In this document: positions 54,029 through 63,435 of the stretch, piece after piece | Numbering within the stretch: the stretch's first letter is position 1 | How the letters are laid out: each line of letters begins with the position of its first letter | NCBI RefSeq assembly: GCF_003014555.1 | Contig: NZ_PYGE01000026.1 | Location: 1-64,000, forward strand | From: Haloactinopolyspora alba | Lineage (GTDB): Bacteria; Actinomycetota; Actinomycetes; Jiangellales; Jiangellaceae | DNA length: 64,000 nucleotides | Direction: 5' to 3' | Made by a program: the position numbers and the translations under genes | The notes under the pieces: model-generated | Databases searched by the model: none | The model's input: the letters and a program-made list of their open reading frames with translations, nothing else | What the model was told of the DNA's origin: nothing

Positions 54029-55012
54029 CTACCGGCTGCGCAATCGGTGCGCGACGTCGACGGCGCCGTAGGTCAGCACGATGTCGGCGCCGGCGCGGCG
54101 GATCGAGGTCAACGCCTCGAGCATCGCCCGGTCGCGGTCGATCCAGCCCCGTTCCGCGGCAGCCTCGATCATCGAGTACTCGCCGGAGATCTGGTAGGCG
54201 GCAACCGGAACGTCGACCTGCTCGCGGACGCGCGTCACGACGTCCAGGTAGGACATGGCCGGCTTGACCATCACGACGTCGGCGCCCTCGTCGATGTCGA
54301 GGGCGGTCTCGCGCAGCGCCTCGACCGCGTTGGCGGGGTCCTGCTGGTACGTCAGCCGGTCGCCCTGCAGCGAGGACTCCACGGCGTCGCGGAACGGGCC
54401 GTAGAAGGCCGAGGCGTACTTCGCCGCGTAGGCCAGGATGGCCACGTCGGTGTGCCCGGCACCGTCCAGGGCGCTCCGCACGACGCCGACCTGCCCGTCC
54501 ATCATCCCGCTCGGGGCGACGACGTGGACCCCGGCCTCGGCCTGGGCGAGCGCCATCTGGGCGTAGACCTCGAGCGTCGCGTCGTTGTCGACCGTGCCGT
54601 CCGACGACAGCACGCCGCAGTGGCCGTGGTCAGTGAACTCGTCGATGCACAGGTCGGCCATGATCACGGTGGCGTCGCCCACCTCGGCGGCGACCTCGCG
54701 GATGGCGACGTTCAGCGGGCCGGACGCCGTCACCCCGCGCGAGCCGCTGGCGTCCTTGTGCTCGGGGATCGCGTACAGCATCAGCCCGCCGACCCCGGCC
54801 TCGACCGCCTCGACGGCGGCTTTGCGCAGCGATTCCATGGTGTGCTGCACCACGCCCGGCATGGACGGGATCGGCCGCGGCTCGGTGGCGCCCTCGTGCA
54901 CGAACATCGGCAGCACCAGGTGCCGTGGCTCCAGCGAGGTCTCGGCGACCATCCGGCGCATCGCCGGGGTGGTCCGCAACCGCCGCGGCCGGACGTTCGG
55001 GTAGCCCATCAC
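54029..55012 (-). CDS. hemB: Delta-aminolevulinic acid dehydratase
   Basis: A 327-residue enzyme that joins two aminolevulinates into porphobilinogen. The catalytic lysines are in [14 protein letters not shown] and [11 protein letters not shown]. The metal region reads [14 protein letters not shown], that is C-x-D and a later C, between the all-cysteine zinc form and the aspartate magnesium form. The start is GTG 55012 or ATG 55009, adjacent codons. It ends the rex-hem operon. Confidence 0.95.
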   Translation of the reverse strand: MMGYPNVRPRRLRTTPAMRRMVAETSLEPRHLVLPMFVHEGATEPRPIPSMPGVVQHTMESLRKAAVEAVEAGVGGLMLYAIPEHKDASGSRGVTASGPLNVAIREVAAEVGDATVIMADLCIDEFTDHGHCGVLSSDGTVDNDATLEVYAQMALAQAEAGVHVVAPSGMMDGQVGVVRSALDGAGHTDVAILAYAAKYASAFYGPFRDAVESSLQGDRLTYQQDPANAVEALRETALDIDEGADVVMVKPAMSYLDVVTRVREQVDVPVAAYQISGEYSMIEAAAERGWIDRDRAMLEALTSIRRAGADIVLTYGAVDVAHRLRSR

Positions 55013-55023
55013 GTGACCCTATT

Positions 55024-56634
55024 CTACTGTGCGGTCTTGCGCCGGGCGCCGGACCTGCGCCGTTGCGACGGTTTGAGCACCGGCTCGCCGGCCTCGACCA
55101 TCGCCAGCCGGCGTGAGGAGCCGAACTGCGCCAGCGCGTCGGCCACCGCCTCGACCGAGGGCTCCGGCGACAGCACGTCGACGCGCAGCCCGTGCTCCTC
55201 CGCGGTCTTCGCCGTCGCCGGGCCGATGCACGCGACGACGGTGGTGGCGTGCGGCTTGCCGGCGATGCCGACGAGGTTGCGCACCGTGGACGACGAGGTG
55301 AAGACCACCGCGTCGAACCTGCCGGTCTTGATGGCGTCGCGGGTCTCGGCCGGAGGCGGGGCCGCACGCACCGTCCGGTAGGCGGTCACGTCGTCGACCT
55401 CCCAGCCCATCTCGTTCAGGCCGGCCGCGAGCGTCTCGGTGGCGATGTCGGCGCGCGGCAGGAACACCCGGTTGATCGGGTCGAGGACCTCGTCGTACGG
55501 CGGCCAGTCGGCCAGCAGCCCGACCGCGGACTGCTCGCCCGAAGGCACCAGGTCGGGTTCGATGCCCCAGGAGCGCAGCGACTCGGCGGTCTTCTCGCCC
55601 ACCGCGGCGACCTTGAGACCGGACAGCGCCCGCGCGTCGAGGCCGTACGCCGTGAGCTTCTCTCGCACCGCGCGCAGCGCGTTGACGGAGGTGAACGCGA
55701 TCCACTCGTACCGGCCCTCGACCATGCCGCGCACGGCCTTGTCGATCTGCTGCGGGTTGCGGGGCGGCTCGACCGAGATGGTCGGCACCTCCTCCGGCAC
55801 CGCGCCCGAGGAACGCAGCGCCGTGGACAGCGCGCCGGCCTGCTCCTTCGTCCTCGGCACGAGCACGCGCCAGCCGAACAGCGCCTTCGTCTCGAACCAG
55901 GACAGCGCCTCGCGCTGATCGACGGCGTCGCCGACGATGACGACGTAGGGCGGCTCGGTCTTGGCGGCTCGCACGTCGACGCCGACGTCGGCCAGCGTCG
56001 ACACCACGGTCTGCTGCTCGACCGTCGTCCCGGAGCTCACCACCGCGACCGGCGTGGACGGCACGCGGCCGGCGTCGACCAGAGCCTCGGCCACGTGTGC
56101 GAGCTGTTCGGTGACGCCCGTCAGCACCAGCGTGTCGGCACTGGACGAGCGCAGATCGATCTTGCCGCCGACATCGACGAGCTGGACACTGCGCCGGCGC
56201 CCGGCCACCAGCGGGACGCCCGCGTGGGTGGAGACCGACGTCGCGGTCGGCACGCCGGCCACCACCTCGAACGGCACGCCCGACTTGGCGCACGCCAGCG
56301 CCTCGTCCGCGCCGGTCGCGTGGCTGAACGGGTCACCGCCCAGCAGCCGGACGACGCGCTTTCCGGACTTGGCGGCCTGCACGACGCGGCGGCCCCGCGC
56401 CGCTGCCGTGAGTGTCACGCCCTCGTCGTCGACGCCCACGTCGACGACATCCGCCTCGCCGGGCGCGTGTGCGAGACCCGCGTGCTGCGCCGACTCGTCG
56501 ACGATCACCACGTCGGCCCCTTCGAGCACCTCGACGGCCCGTAGCGTGAGTAGCCCCGGGTCGCCGGGGCCGGCGCCGACGAACGCGACGCCACCTTCTT
56601 CGGTGCGCTCCTGCGCACGTCGCGGAGTTGTCAC
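55024..56634 (-). CDS. hemD: Uroporphyrinogen-III synthase fused to a methyltransferase-like domain
   Basis: A 536-residue two-domain protein. Residues about 15-250 are a tetrapyrrole methylase fold (VAFVGAGPGDPGLLTLRA). Residues about 255-520 are HemD, which closes the linear tetrapyrrole. In the methylase part the usual RLKGGDP reads RLLGGDPF and the PGVTS region reads AGVPTA, and the QxxIN segment is not evident, so its methyltransferase activity is doubtful. GTG 56634 follows GGAGGAG. This fusion is usual in actinomycetes. Confidence 0.9.
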   Translation of the reverse strand: MTTPRRAQERTEEGGVAFVGAGPGDPGLLTLRAVEVLEGADVVIVDESAQHAGLAHAPGEADVVDVGVDDEGVTLTAAARGRRVVQAAKSGKRVVRLLGGDPFSHATGADEALACAKSGVPFEVVAGVPTATSVSTHAGVPLVAGRRRSVQLVDVGGKIDLRSSSADTLVLTGVTEQLAHVAEALVDAGRVPSTPVAVVSSGTTVEQQTVVSTLADVGVDVRAAKTEPPYVVIVGDAVDQREALSWFETKALFGWRVLVPRTKEQAGALSTALRSSGAVPEEVPTISVEPPRNPQQIDKAVRGMVEGRYEWIAFTSVNALRAVREKLTAYGLDARALSGLKVAAVGEKTAESLRSWGIEPDLVPSGEQSAVGLLADWPPYDEVLDPINRVFLPRADIATETLAAGLNEMGWEVDDVTAYRTVRAAPPPAETRDAIKTGRFDAVVFTSSSTVRNLVGIAGKPHATTVVACIGPATAKTAEEHGLRVDVLSPEPSVEAVADALAQFGSSRRLAMVEAGEPVLKPSQRRRSGARRKTAQ

Positions 56635-56648
56635 GAGACTATCTCCTC

Positions 56649-57596
56649 CTACGACGCCGACTCGGCGGCGTCGACGACTGCCCCGGCACCGTCGGCGAGC
56701 AGTTCCTGCGCGAGATCACGCCCGAGCTGCTCGGCCCTACCGATCGGGCCGGTGGCTGACTTGCGGATGCTCACCGCACCGTCGCGGGACGCCACGACCG
56801 CACGGAGATAGAGCTCGAGGCCTGACTCTCCCTCGGCCGCCTCGGCGTAGGCCCCGACGGGGGCCGTACAACCGGCCTCGAGCACGGCGAGGAGGGAACG
56901 TTCAGCAGTGACGCCGGCGCGGGACGCGGGATCGTCGAGCGCGCGCAGCGCATCGGCGATGCCGGCGTCACCGGCCCGGCACTCCACGGCCAGCGCGCCC
57001 TGCCCCGGCGCCGGCAGCACCTGGATCGGGTCGAGCACTTCGGTGATCTCGTCCAGCCTGCCCAGCCGGGCGAGCCCGGCGCGGGCGAGCACGACACCGT
57101 CGACCTCGCCGCTGGACACTTTCGACAGCCTGGTGTCGACGTTTCCGCGCACCCCGACGACGTCGAGGCCCAGGCCCAGCGCCCGCAGCTGCGCCTCGCG
57201 GCGCGGCGAGCCGGTGCCGAGCCGGGCTCCGGACGGCAGATCGGCCAGCTTGAGCCCGTCCCGTGCGCACAGCACGTCCCGCGGGTCCTCGCGATGCGGG
57301 ACGGCGGCCAGCGCCAGACCGTCGGCGGCCGCCGTGGGCAGGTCCTTCAGCGAATGCACCGCGACGTCGACGCGGCCGTCCAGCAGCGCCTCACGCAACG
57401 CAGTCACGAACACGCCGGTCCCGCCGATGGACGCCAGCGGCGCGGTCGACTGGTCACCCCGGGTGCTGATCTCGACCAGCTCGACGTCGTGACCCACCCG
57501 GCGCAGCGCGTCGGCGACCGACCGCGCCTGCGTCATGGCCAGCGTGCTGGCACGCGTGCCGAACCGCAGCGGCGCCGTGCTCGTGTCCGCCATCAC
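56649..57596 (-). CDS. hemC: Porphobilinogen deaminase
   Basis: A 315-residue enzyme that polymerises four porphobilinogens to hydroxymethylbilane. The dipyrromethane cofactor cysteine is in [13 protein letters not shown], and GTSSPRR-type [11 protein letters not shown] is the substrate loop. The start is GTG 57596 (overlapping the hemA stop) or the adjacent ATG 57593. Confidence 0.95.
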   Translation of the reverse strand: MMADTSTAPLRFGTRASTLAMTQARSVADALRRVGHDVELVEISTRGDQSTAPLASIGGTGVFVTALREALLDGRVDVAVHSLKDLPTAAADGLALAAVPHREDPRDVLCARDGLKLADLPSGARLGTGSPRREAQLRALGLGLDVVGVRGNVDTRLSKVSSGEVDGVVLARAGLARLGRLDEITEVLDPIQVLPAPGQGALAVECRAGDAGIADALRALDDPASRAGVTAERSLLAVLEAGCTAPVGAYAEAAEGESGLELYLRAVVASRDGAVSIRKSATGPIGRAEQLGRDLAQELLADGAGAVVDAAESAS

Positions 57597-58969
57597 GCGT
57601 CCCTCCCGTCCTGTGCGCCCTGGTCGGGCCGGGCGACGGCGTCGATCGAGCGGCGGTCGAGCGCGAACAGCTCGCGCAGCGCCGCCTCGTACGAGGCGCC
57701 GTCGGGTTCGGCGGCCAGCTCCTTGACCCGGACGGTAGGCGCATGCAGCAGCTTGTCGACGACGCGGCGCACGGTCGTGGAGACCTCCGCACGGCTGCGC
57801 TCGTCGAGGTCCGGCAGCCGCCCGGCCATCCGGGACAGCTCGGCGTCGACGACGTCGTCGGCCATCGTCCGCAGCGCCACCACGGTGGGCGCGACCTGCG
57901 CGACTCTCCTGGCGGTCGCGTAGCCGGCGACCTCCTCGGTGACGATGGCGCGCACCGCGTCGACGTCGTGCGCCAGCGAGCTGGCGTCGGCGACGTCGTC
58001 GTCGGCCGCCTCGCTGAGCCGGGACAGGTCGGCCAGCACCACCCCGGGCAGGTCGCCGACGTCACCGTCGACGTCACGCGGCAGCGCGAGATCGACGACG
58101 CCGAGCGGACGTCCGCCACGGCGCGCCGCCGCCTGCTCGACCAGCTCGTACGGGAGCACGACACCGGTCGCTCCGGTGCACGACACGACCAGGTCGACGT
58201 CGTCGAGCGCGTCCGGTACACCGCTCATCGGGACCGCCCGCCCGGAGACCGACGCGGCGAGGCGCTCGGCACGTTCCGGTGTGCGGTTGGCCACGACGAC
58301 GTCGGCGCCCTCACGCTGCAGGGTGGTCGCGGCGAGCGCGGCCATCGACCCGGCCCCGATCACCAGGGCGCGCGTCCCGCGGACCAGCTCGCGCCAGGTC
58401 GCCCCGCCGAGCCGGCCGGCGGCCCAGCCCTCGACCGCCACGGACGGCATGACCCGGGCCAGGCCGAGCGTGACCAGCGACCGTCCGGCGTCGTCGATGC
58501 CGGTCTCGGCGTGTGCGCGCTTGCCGACGCGCAGCGCCGTCTGGAACAGCTCGGTGAGCCCGCGTCCGGTCGCCCCGGACGTCTGGGCGAGCCGGAACGC
58601 GTCCCGGACCTGCCCGAGGATCTGCGTCTCGCCGACGACCATCGAGTCGAGACCGCTGACCACGTGGAACAGGTGCGACACCGCGCGCTCGCCGTAGTGC
58701 ACGTAGAGGTACGGCGTGAGCTGCTCGACGGGAACGCCGGTGTGCGCCGACAACAGCGTGCTCGCCTCGTCGACGCCGCCGTGGAAGGTCGCGGTGTCGG
58801 CGTACAGCTCGAGCCGGTTGCACGTGGCGACCACGACCGCCTCGGCGAGGTGGTTCGACGTCGGGAGCTCGTCCAGGATCTTGGCGACGGCGTCCTGGTC
58901 GAGCGCGACGCCCTCGAGCACCTCGACCGGCGCGGTCCGGTGCGACAGGCCGACGGTCAGCACGCTCAT
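57593..58969 (-). CDS. hemA: Glutamyl-tRNA reductase
   Basis: A 458-residue NADPH-dependent enzyme that starts the C5 heme pathway. The catalytic cysteine is C50 in [21 protein letters not shown] is the N-terminus, and [14 protein letters not shown] binds NADPH. ATG 58969 overlaps the rex stop by four bases, so it is co-expressed with Rex. Its product goes to HemL, encoded at 46210. Confidence 0.96.
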   Translation of the reverse strand: MSVLTVGLSHRTAPVEVLEGVALDQDAVAKILDELPTSNHLAEAVVVATCNRLELYADTATFHGGVDEASTLLSAHTGVPVEQLTPYLYVHYGERAVSHLFHVVSGLDSMVVGETQILGQVRDAFRLAQTSGATGRGLTELFQTALRVGKRAHAETGIDDAGRSLVTLGLARVMPSVAVEGWAAGRLGGATWRELVRGTRALVIGAGSMAALAATTLQREGADVVVANRTPERAERLAASVSGRAVPMSGVPDALDDVDLVVSCTGATGVVLPYELVEQAAARRGGRPLGVVDLALPRDVDGDVGDLPGVVLADLSRLSEAADDDVADASSLAHDVDAVRAIVTEEVAGYATARRVAQVAPTVVALRTMADDVVDAELSRMAGRLPDLDERSRAEVSTTVRRVVDKLLHAPTVRVKELAAEPDGASYEAALRELFALDRRSIDAVARPDQGAQDGRDA

Positions 58970-59700
58970 CCGTTCACCGCCTCCGCGAGTTCGGCCGCCT
59001 GTTCGGCGGTGAGGGCCAGCGCGGCCCCGTTCTTACGCTGTTCGTGGTACGCGAGGATCTGCAGCTCGGTGGACAGGTCCACCTTGCGCAGGTCCACACC
59101 GTCACGCACCTGGACGATCGCCGGTGCGAAGTTCAGGATGCTGGTGACGCCGGCCGCGACGAGCCGGTCGCACACCGTCTGCGCGGCCCGCGCCGGCGTG
59201 GCGACCACGCCGATGGAGATGCGCAGCTGCTGGATCAGGTCCTCCAGCTCGTCCGCGTGCCGGACCTGGAGGCCGGCCACCTCCTCGCCGGCCCGCTTCG
59301 GATCCGCGTCGACGAGCGCGGCGATGCGGAACCCGCGGGAGGCGAAGCCGCCGTAGTTGGCCAGCGCGTGCCCGAGGTTACCGATACCGACGATGACGAC
59401 CGACCAGTCCTGGGTCAAGCCGATCTCACGCGAGATCTGGTGCCGGAGGAAGTCCACCTCGTAGCCGACACCGCGGGTGCCGTACGAACCGAGGTAGGAC
59501 AGGTCCTTGCGCAGCTTGGCCGAGTTCACTCCGGCCGAAGCGGCCAGCTCCTCGGACGAGACGGTGGCCACGCCGCGCTCGGCGAGCCCGGTGAGGGCGC
59601 GCAGGTAGAGCGGCAGCCGCGCCACCGTGGCCTCGGGCACCCCGCGCGGCGGTGCCACTGCAGGCGTCGGCGACGGAGTCGGGCGGCTGGTTCGGGTCAC
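58966..59700 (-). CDS. rex: Redox-sensing repressor Rex
   Basis: A 244-residue repressor with an N-terminal winged helix (LPLYLRALTGLAERGVATVSS then SAKLRKDLSYLGSYGTRGVGY) and a Rossmann domain with GIGNLG near residues 105-110. Rex leaves DNA when NADH is high relative to NAD+. GTG 59700 is preferred because GGGGAG precedes it; ATG 59736 adds 12 residues without a binding site. An operator-like site sits at 59797-59814. It leads rex-hemA-hemC-hemD-hemB as in Streptomyces. Confidence 0.95.
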   Translation of the reverse strand: MTRTSRPTPSPTPAVAPPRGVPEATVARLPLYLRALTGLAERGVATVSSEELAASAGVNSAKLRKDLSYLGSYGTRGVGYEVDFLRHQISREIGLTQDWSVVIVGIGNLGHALANYGGFASRGFRIAALVDADPKRAGEEVAGLQVRHADELEDLIQQLRISIGVVATPARAAQTVCDRLVAAGVTSILNFAPAIVQVRDGVDLRKVDLSTELQILAYHEQRKNGAALALTAEQAAELAEAVNG

Positions 59701-59796
59701 GGCACTCCCCGGTCGGCCGGTGGGGAAGCGCACCATGCGGGGGCGGTGCCGTTGCCCGAACCGGCGGAACGTACGATGCGCCCCACCCTAGGACAC

Positions 59797-59814
59797 TTGT
59801 GAACCCGTGCACAA
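59797..59814. promoter_or_regulatory. Candidate Rex operator and rex promoter
   Basis: TTGTGAACCCGTGCACAA matches TTGTGAA-N4-TTCACAA with one mismatch. On the minus strand TTGTGC (59814-59809) can be the -35 and TAGGGT (59790-59785) the -10, spaced by 18 bases. The site covers the -35 and part of the spacer, as expected for autorepression. Confidence 0.75.
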
Positions 59815-59847
59815 AGTTGCCAAACGCGCCACCTTCTTGTAATGGGA

Positions 59848-59868
59848 CGATCGCCACGAGGGCGATCG
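59848..59868 (-). terminator. Hairpin after the GH20 gene
   Basis: CGATCGCC (59848-59855) and GGCGATCG (59861-59868) form a perfect 8-bp stem with loop ACGAG, seven bases past the GH20 stop. It separates that gene from the rex promoter. Confidence 0.6.
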
Positions 59869-59874
59869 GACGCG

Positions 59875-61323
59875 TCACGTGTCCCAGTCGACCTGTGGTG
59901 ACCGGTGGAACGTCGCCCCCATCGCCTGCCACGTCCGCCCGTGCGCACGGATCCGCCCACGGAAGTCGTCCCATCCGCGCCGCGCCGCCGGTGTCCACCC
60001 CACCTCGGCGACGGCCGGCATACGGGGCAGCAGCATCGTCTCGACGTCCGGCATGGTGACGATCGTCTCGGTCCACAACGGCGCTTCCACCCCGACGACG
60101 GACGTCTCGTCCACACCGTCGACGACGGTCGCCGGATCCCAGTCGTAGGCGTCCCGCAGCTCGACGCAGCCGGCCCAGTCCTGCCCGAGCGGAAAGTCCG
60201 GGTGGTACTTCATGTCGAGATACACGTTCGTCGCCGGCGAGACGACGAGTCCGGCACCGGCGCTCGCCGCACGCGCGGCGTGCTGCGGAACACGGTGGTC
60301 CCAGTACTGCACCAGCGCCTCCGGTCCCAGGTCCGCGCGGGCGATCTCCTGCCAGCCGACTACCCGCTTGCCGTGGCCGGCGACGACCGGCAGCGCCGCG
60401 CGCATGAACGCGGCGTAGTCGTCTTCGGTGGTGCTCAACGCCTCGTCGCCGCCGATGTGCAGATAGTCGCCGGGGGTGAGCGCCGCCAGCTCGGCCACGA
60501 CGTCCTCGACGAACGCCGTCGTCGCCGCCGATCCCGCGCGCAGCGAGCTGAACCCGACGTCCGTGCCGGTGTAGGGCGTCGCCTCGGCGCGGGTGGCCGA
60601 CAGCTCCGGGTAGGCGGCGATCGCCGCCTGAGTGTGACCGGGCATGTCGATCTCGGGCACGATCGTCACGAACCGCTGCGCGGCGTAGGCGACGATCTCA
60701 CGGTACGCCTCCTGCGACAGGTACCCGCCGGCGCCGCCGCCCACCTGCGTCGACGCGCCCACGCGCGTGAGCTCGGGGCGGCGGAACACCTCGAGGCGCC
60801 ATCCCTGGTCGTCGCTCAGATGCAGGTGCACCACGTTGATCTTGTAGAAGGACACCAGGTCGATGAAGCGCTCGATGTCCGCGGCGCCGAAGAAGTGCCG
60901 GGCGACGTCCAGCATCGCGCCGCGCCAGGCGAACCGCGGAACGTCGCGCACCCGGGCGGCCGCCACGGCGCGCTCATGCGGGTCGAACAGCTGCCGGACC
61001 GTCTGCGTGCCGTAGAACAGGCCCGCGGGTGCGTCGGCACGGACCGCCACGCCGGCGGCGTCCGAGACGACGGTGTACCCCTCGGCGCCGAGGCCGGAGC
61101 CGTCGGCCCGGCCGACGGTGATCGCCGCGCCGGTGTCACCGGGACGGACCGGCACCGGTAGTCCGGTGGCGGCGCGCACGTGCGCGGCGAGCTGCTCGGC
61201 GACCCGCACCGACTCGGCGTCCGGGTCCGGCCCCACCGCGGTGGACCCGTCGAGAACGAACGGCGCGCCACCGGACTCGATCTCGGCGGGCAACGGCACC
61301 ACCGGCGGGTTCGGTGTCGTCAC
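59875..61323 (-). CDS. GH20 beta-N-acetylhexosaminidase
   Basis: A 482-residue glycoside hydrolase family 20 enzyme. The N-terminal helper domain is followed by a TIM barrel with the catalytic pair D293-E294 in HIGGDEALS. HLHLSDDQGWRLE and PEIDMPGHTQAA are also diagnostic. It removes terminal GlcNAc or GalNAc. No signal peptide is visible, so it is probably cytoplasmic. GTG 61323 overlaps the glutaredoxin-like stop (GTGA), so these two are coupled. Sulfatase genes upstream suggest a sulfated aminosugar substrate. Confidence 0.92.
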   Translation of the reverse strand: MTTPNPPVVPLPAEIESGGAPFVLDGSTAVGPDPDAESVRVAEQLAAHVRAATGLPVPVRPGDTGAAITVGRADGSGLGAEGYTVVSDAAGVAVRADAPAGLFYGTQTVRQLFDPHERAVAAARVRDVPRFAWRGAMLDVARHFFGAADIERFIDLVSFYKINVVHLHLSDDQGWRLEVFRRPELTRVGASTQVGGGAGGYLSQEAYREIVAYAAQRFVTIVPEIDMPGHTQAAIAAYPELSATRAEATPYTGTDVGFSSLRAGSAATTAFVEDVVAELAALTPGDYLHIGGDEALSTTEDDYAAFMRAALPVVAGHGKRVVGWQEIARADLGPEALVQYWDHRVPQHAARAASAGAGLVVSPATNVYLDMKYHPDFPLGQDWAGCVELRDAYDWDPATVVDGVDETSVVGVEAPLWTETIVTMPDVETMLLPRMPAVAEVGWTPAARRGWDDFRGRIRAHGRTWQAMGATFHRSPQVDWDT

Positions 61324-61580
61324 GCGAGCGCCCCGCGCAGCCGCTGCTCGTCGACCAGCCAGAAGTCGTGTCGCTCCCCGTCGACGAACGTCACCGGAAT
61401 CTGCTCGGCGTAGCGGTGCTCCAGGTCGGGATCGTCCAGGATGCTGCGCTCCTCCCAGGAGACGCCGAGATCCGCGCACACGCGCTGGATCACCACCCGC
61501 GCGTCGTCGCACAGGTGACACCCTGGCCGGCCCAGCATCAGGACCCGTGGTTCCGGCATGTCACTCGCTTCCGTCGTCAC
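61320..61580 (-). CDS. Glutaredoxin-family protein
   Basis: An 86-residue thioredoxin-fold protein with C21-HL-C24 in RPGCHLCDDA and the cis-proline region IPVTFVDG. In actinomycetes this gene usually sits directly upstream of rex. Here the GH20 gene lies between. GTG 61580 has TATGGT (61592-61587) six bases upstream, suggesting a leaderless transcript; ATG 61559 is a shorter alternative. Its redox partner is unknown. Confidence 0.85.
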   Translation of the reverse strand: MTTEASDMPEPRVLMLGRPGCHLCDDARVVIQRVCADLGVSWEERSILDDPDLEHRYAEQIPVTFVDGERHDFWLVDEQRLRGALA

Positions 61581-61770
61581 GTCACGACCATAAGCGGTGT
61601 GGCCCCGGGGCGAACGGCTGGTGGGGTCGTGTCCATGGCGCGGACGGGCGACGTACGCGAGCTGGTGCGACCGACACGTGCGCGCTCGTCCTTCACGGCC
61701 CGTGGGACGTCGGCCCGCACAACTCGCCGATGTGCCCCGTGGCCATCACGCAGCAGGGGTCCGCAACGCC

Positions 61771-63306
61771 TCAGCCGGCGGGCTCGTAGTGGACGTCCGC
61801 GGGCTCGCCGGGGAAGCCGGTCACCCCGCGCGAGCGATCGAACTGATACGCCCGCCCGAGCGGCCACACCTCGTACTCGAACGTCCGCAGGCCACCGTCG
61901 GCGAGGGCGGCGGTCACGCCTTCCGCCTCGAGCTGGGCCAGCAGCGCGGCCTGTAGCCGGTCGGCGACGTCTGGCCGGTCGTCGATCGCGCACAACTCGT
62001 CGGGGTCGGAGGCGACGTCGAACAGGAGACGACGGCCGCCGTTGGCCATCCAGATCAGCTTGTACCGGCCCTCGCGGACCATCGCCTTGAAACGCAGTGT
62101 CCCCGGGTTGCCGTGATAGCCGAACAACCGTTCCCGCGGCGCGGCGTTGCCCGTGAGGTATCCCAGGACGTCGGTCCCCTGTCGCAGTTCCTGGGCACCC
62201 GCCGCGGTCGTGGCGATCCCGAACAGGTCGGTCAGGCAGACGAGCGCGTCGTCACGCGTCCCACCGGTTATCCGTGCGGGCCAGCTCACCAGGAACGGCA
62301 CCCGTGCGGACGCCTCGAAGAAGCTCTCCTTCTGCCAGCCGCGATGGTCGCCGAGCATGTCGCCGTGGTCGGCATAGAAGCAGATCACGGTGTTGTCGGC
62401 GTCGGGCCGTCGTTCGATCGCGTCGAGGAGGCGCCCGATGCACGCGTCGATGTAACTGATCTCGCCGTAATACCGGGCCTTGAGGGAGCGGGCTCGCAGG
62501 TCGTCGACGTCCTCGGCGAAAATCATGTGGTTCATCCACGGAATGTGCTGGTCGAGGTGGTCGATCTCAGCGTCGCCGACGACCGGCGACGGCATCCGAT
62601 CCGGGTCGTACATCCGGTTGTACGGCAGCGGCGGAGCGAACGGCGGGTGCGGCCCGATGTACGACACGAAGCCGAACCACGGGCGGTCGTCACCGGACTC
62701 GATCAGCTCGACCGCCCGGTCGGTCGCCCAGGACTCCACCGTTGCCTCGGCGGGCAGCGGGCTCATCTGTGGCATGTAGTACATCTCGCTGCGCTCGCCC
62801 ATGAGCGCTTCGATCCAGTTGAACTCCGGATGCTCACGGGCGATCCAGGCGGCGTAGGCGTCACCGGCCCGTGCCTCCGGATCTGCGTACATCTCCTCGC
62901 TGTGCAGCTGTGTCTCGAAGCCGACCGGAGCGTTCCACGGCATCGTGTGGAACTTGCCGACCCCGAATGTGCGATAGCCCAGCCCGGACATCGTCTCCGC
63001 CAACCACGGACCGCAACGCTCGCGTACCGCGTCGTGGCCGCCCGGCGGCACCCCGTTGCTGAAGACCCCCGTGCGCGTCGGCTCCGACCCGGACCGGATC
63101 GTGTATCGCGCCGGCACGCACACCGGGCACGTCGAGTAGCCGTTCGTGAACGACACGCCCCGCTCGACGAGCCGGTCGAGATTCGGCGTCTCGACCGGCG
63201 AGTTGCTCAACGCCCGGATCGTGTCGAAGCGCTGCTGGTCGGTCATCACGAACAGGATGTTCGGCCGGCCGGCACCGGCCCCACTGTCGTCGGTCATAAC
63301 GTCCAT
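61771..63306 (-). CDS. Sulfatase (Cys-type)
   Basis: A 511-residue type I sulfatase. The formylglycine motif C63-V-P-A-R67 in TCPVCVPARYT needs modification by a formylglycine-generating enzyme, which is not in the window. RPNILFVMTDQQRFDT and FYADHGDMLGDHRGWQK are metal-site motifs. It hydrolyses sulfate esters; the substrate is unknown. No signal peptide is seen. ATG 63306 follows GGAGA at about seven bases. The 190 bases between it and the glutaredoxin-like gene hold that gene's promoter. Confidence 0.92.
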   Translation of the reverse strand: MDVMTDDSGAGAGRPNILFVMTDQQRFDTIRALSNSPVETPNLDRLVERGVSFTNGYSTCPVCVPARYTIRSGSEPTRTGVFSNGVPPGGHDAVRERCGPWLAETMSGLGYRTFGVGKFHTMPWNAPVGFETQLHSEEMYADPEARAGDAYAAWIAREHPEFNWIEALMGERSEMYYMPQMSPLPAEATVESWATDRAVELIESGDDRPWFGFVSYIGPHPPFAPPLPYNRMYDPDRMPSPVVGDAEIDHLDQHIPWMNHMIFAEDVDDLRARSLKARYYGEISYIDACIGRLLDAIERRPDADNTVICFYADHGDMLGDHRGWQKESFFEASARVPFLVSWPARITGGTRDDALVCLTDLFGIATTAAGAQELRQGTDVLGYLTGNAAPRERLFGYHGNPGTLRFKAMVREGRYKLIWMANGGRRLLFDVASDPDELCAIDDRPDVADRLQAALLAQLEAEGVTAALADGGLRTFEYEVWPLGRAYQFDRSRGVTGFPGEPADVHYEPAG

Positions 63307-63435
63307 CCGTCCATCTCCGGCCGAAAGACCGGCCGCCTCCGAGTCTTGATTCGATTCATCCTGACCTTACGAGCGCAACGGGTCGTTCACCGGTTTCCTG
63401 CGGTCGCTGTCCGCGCCCTCGTCGGTCGGGCTACG

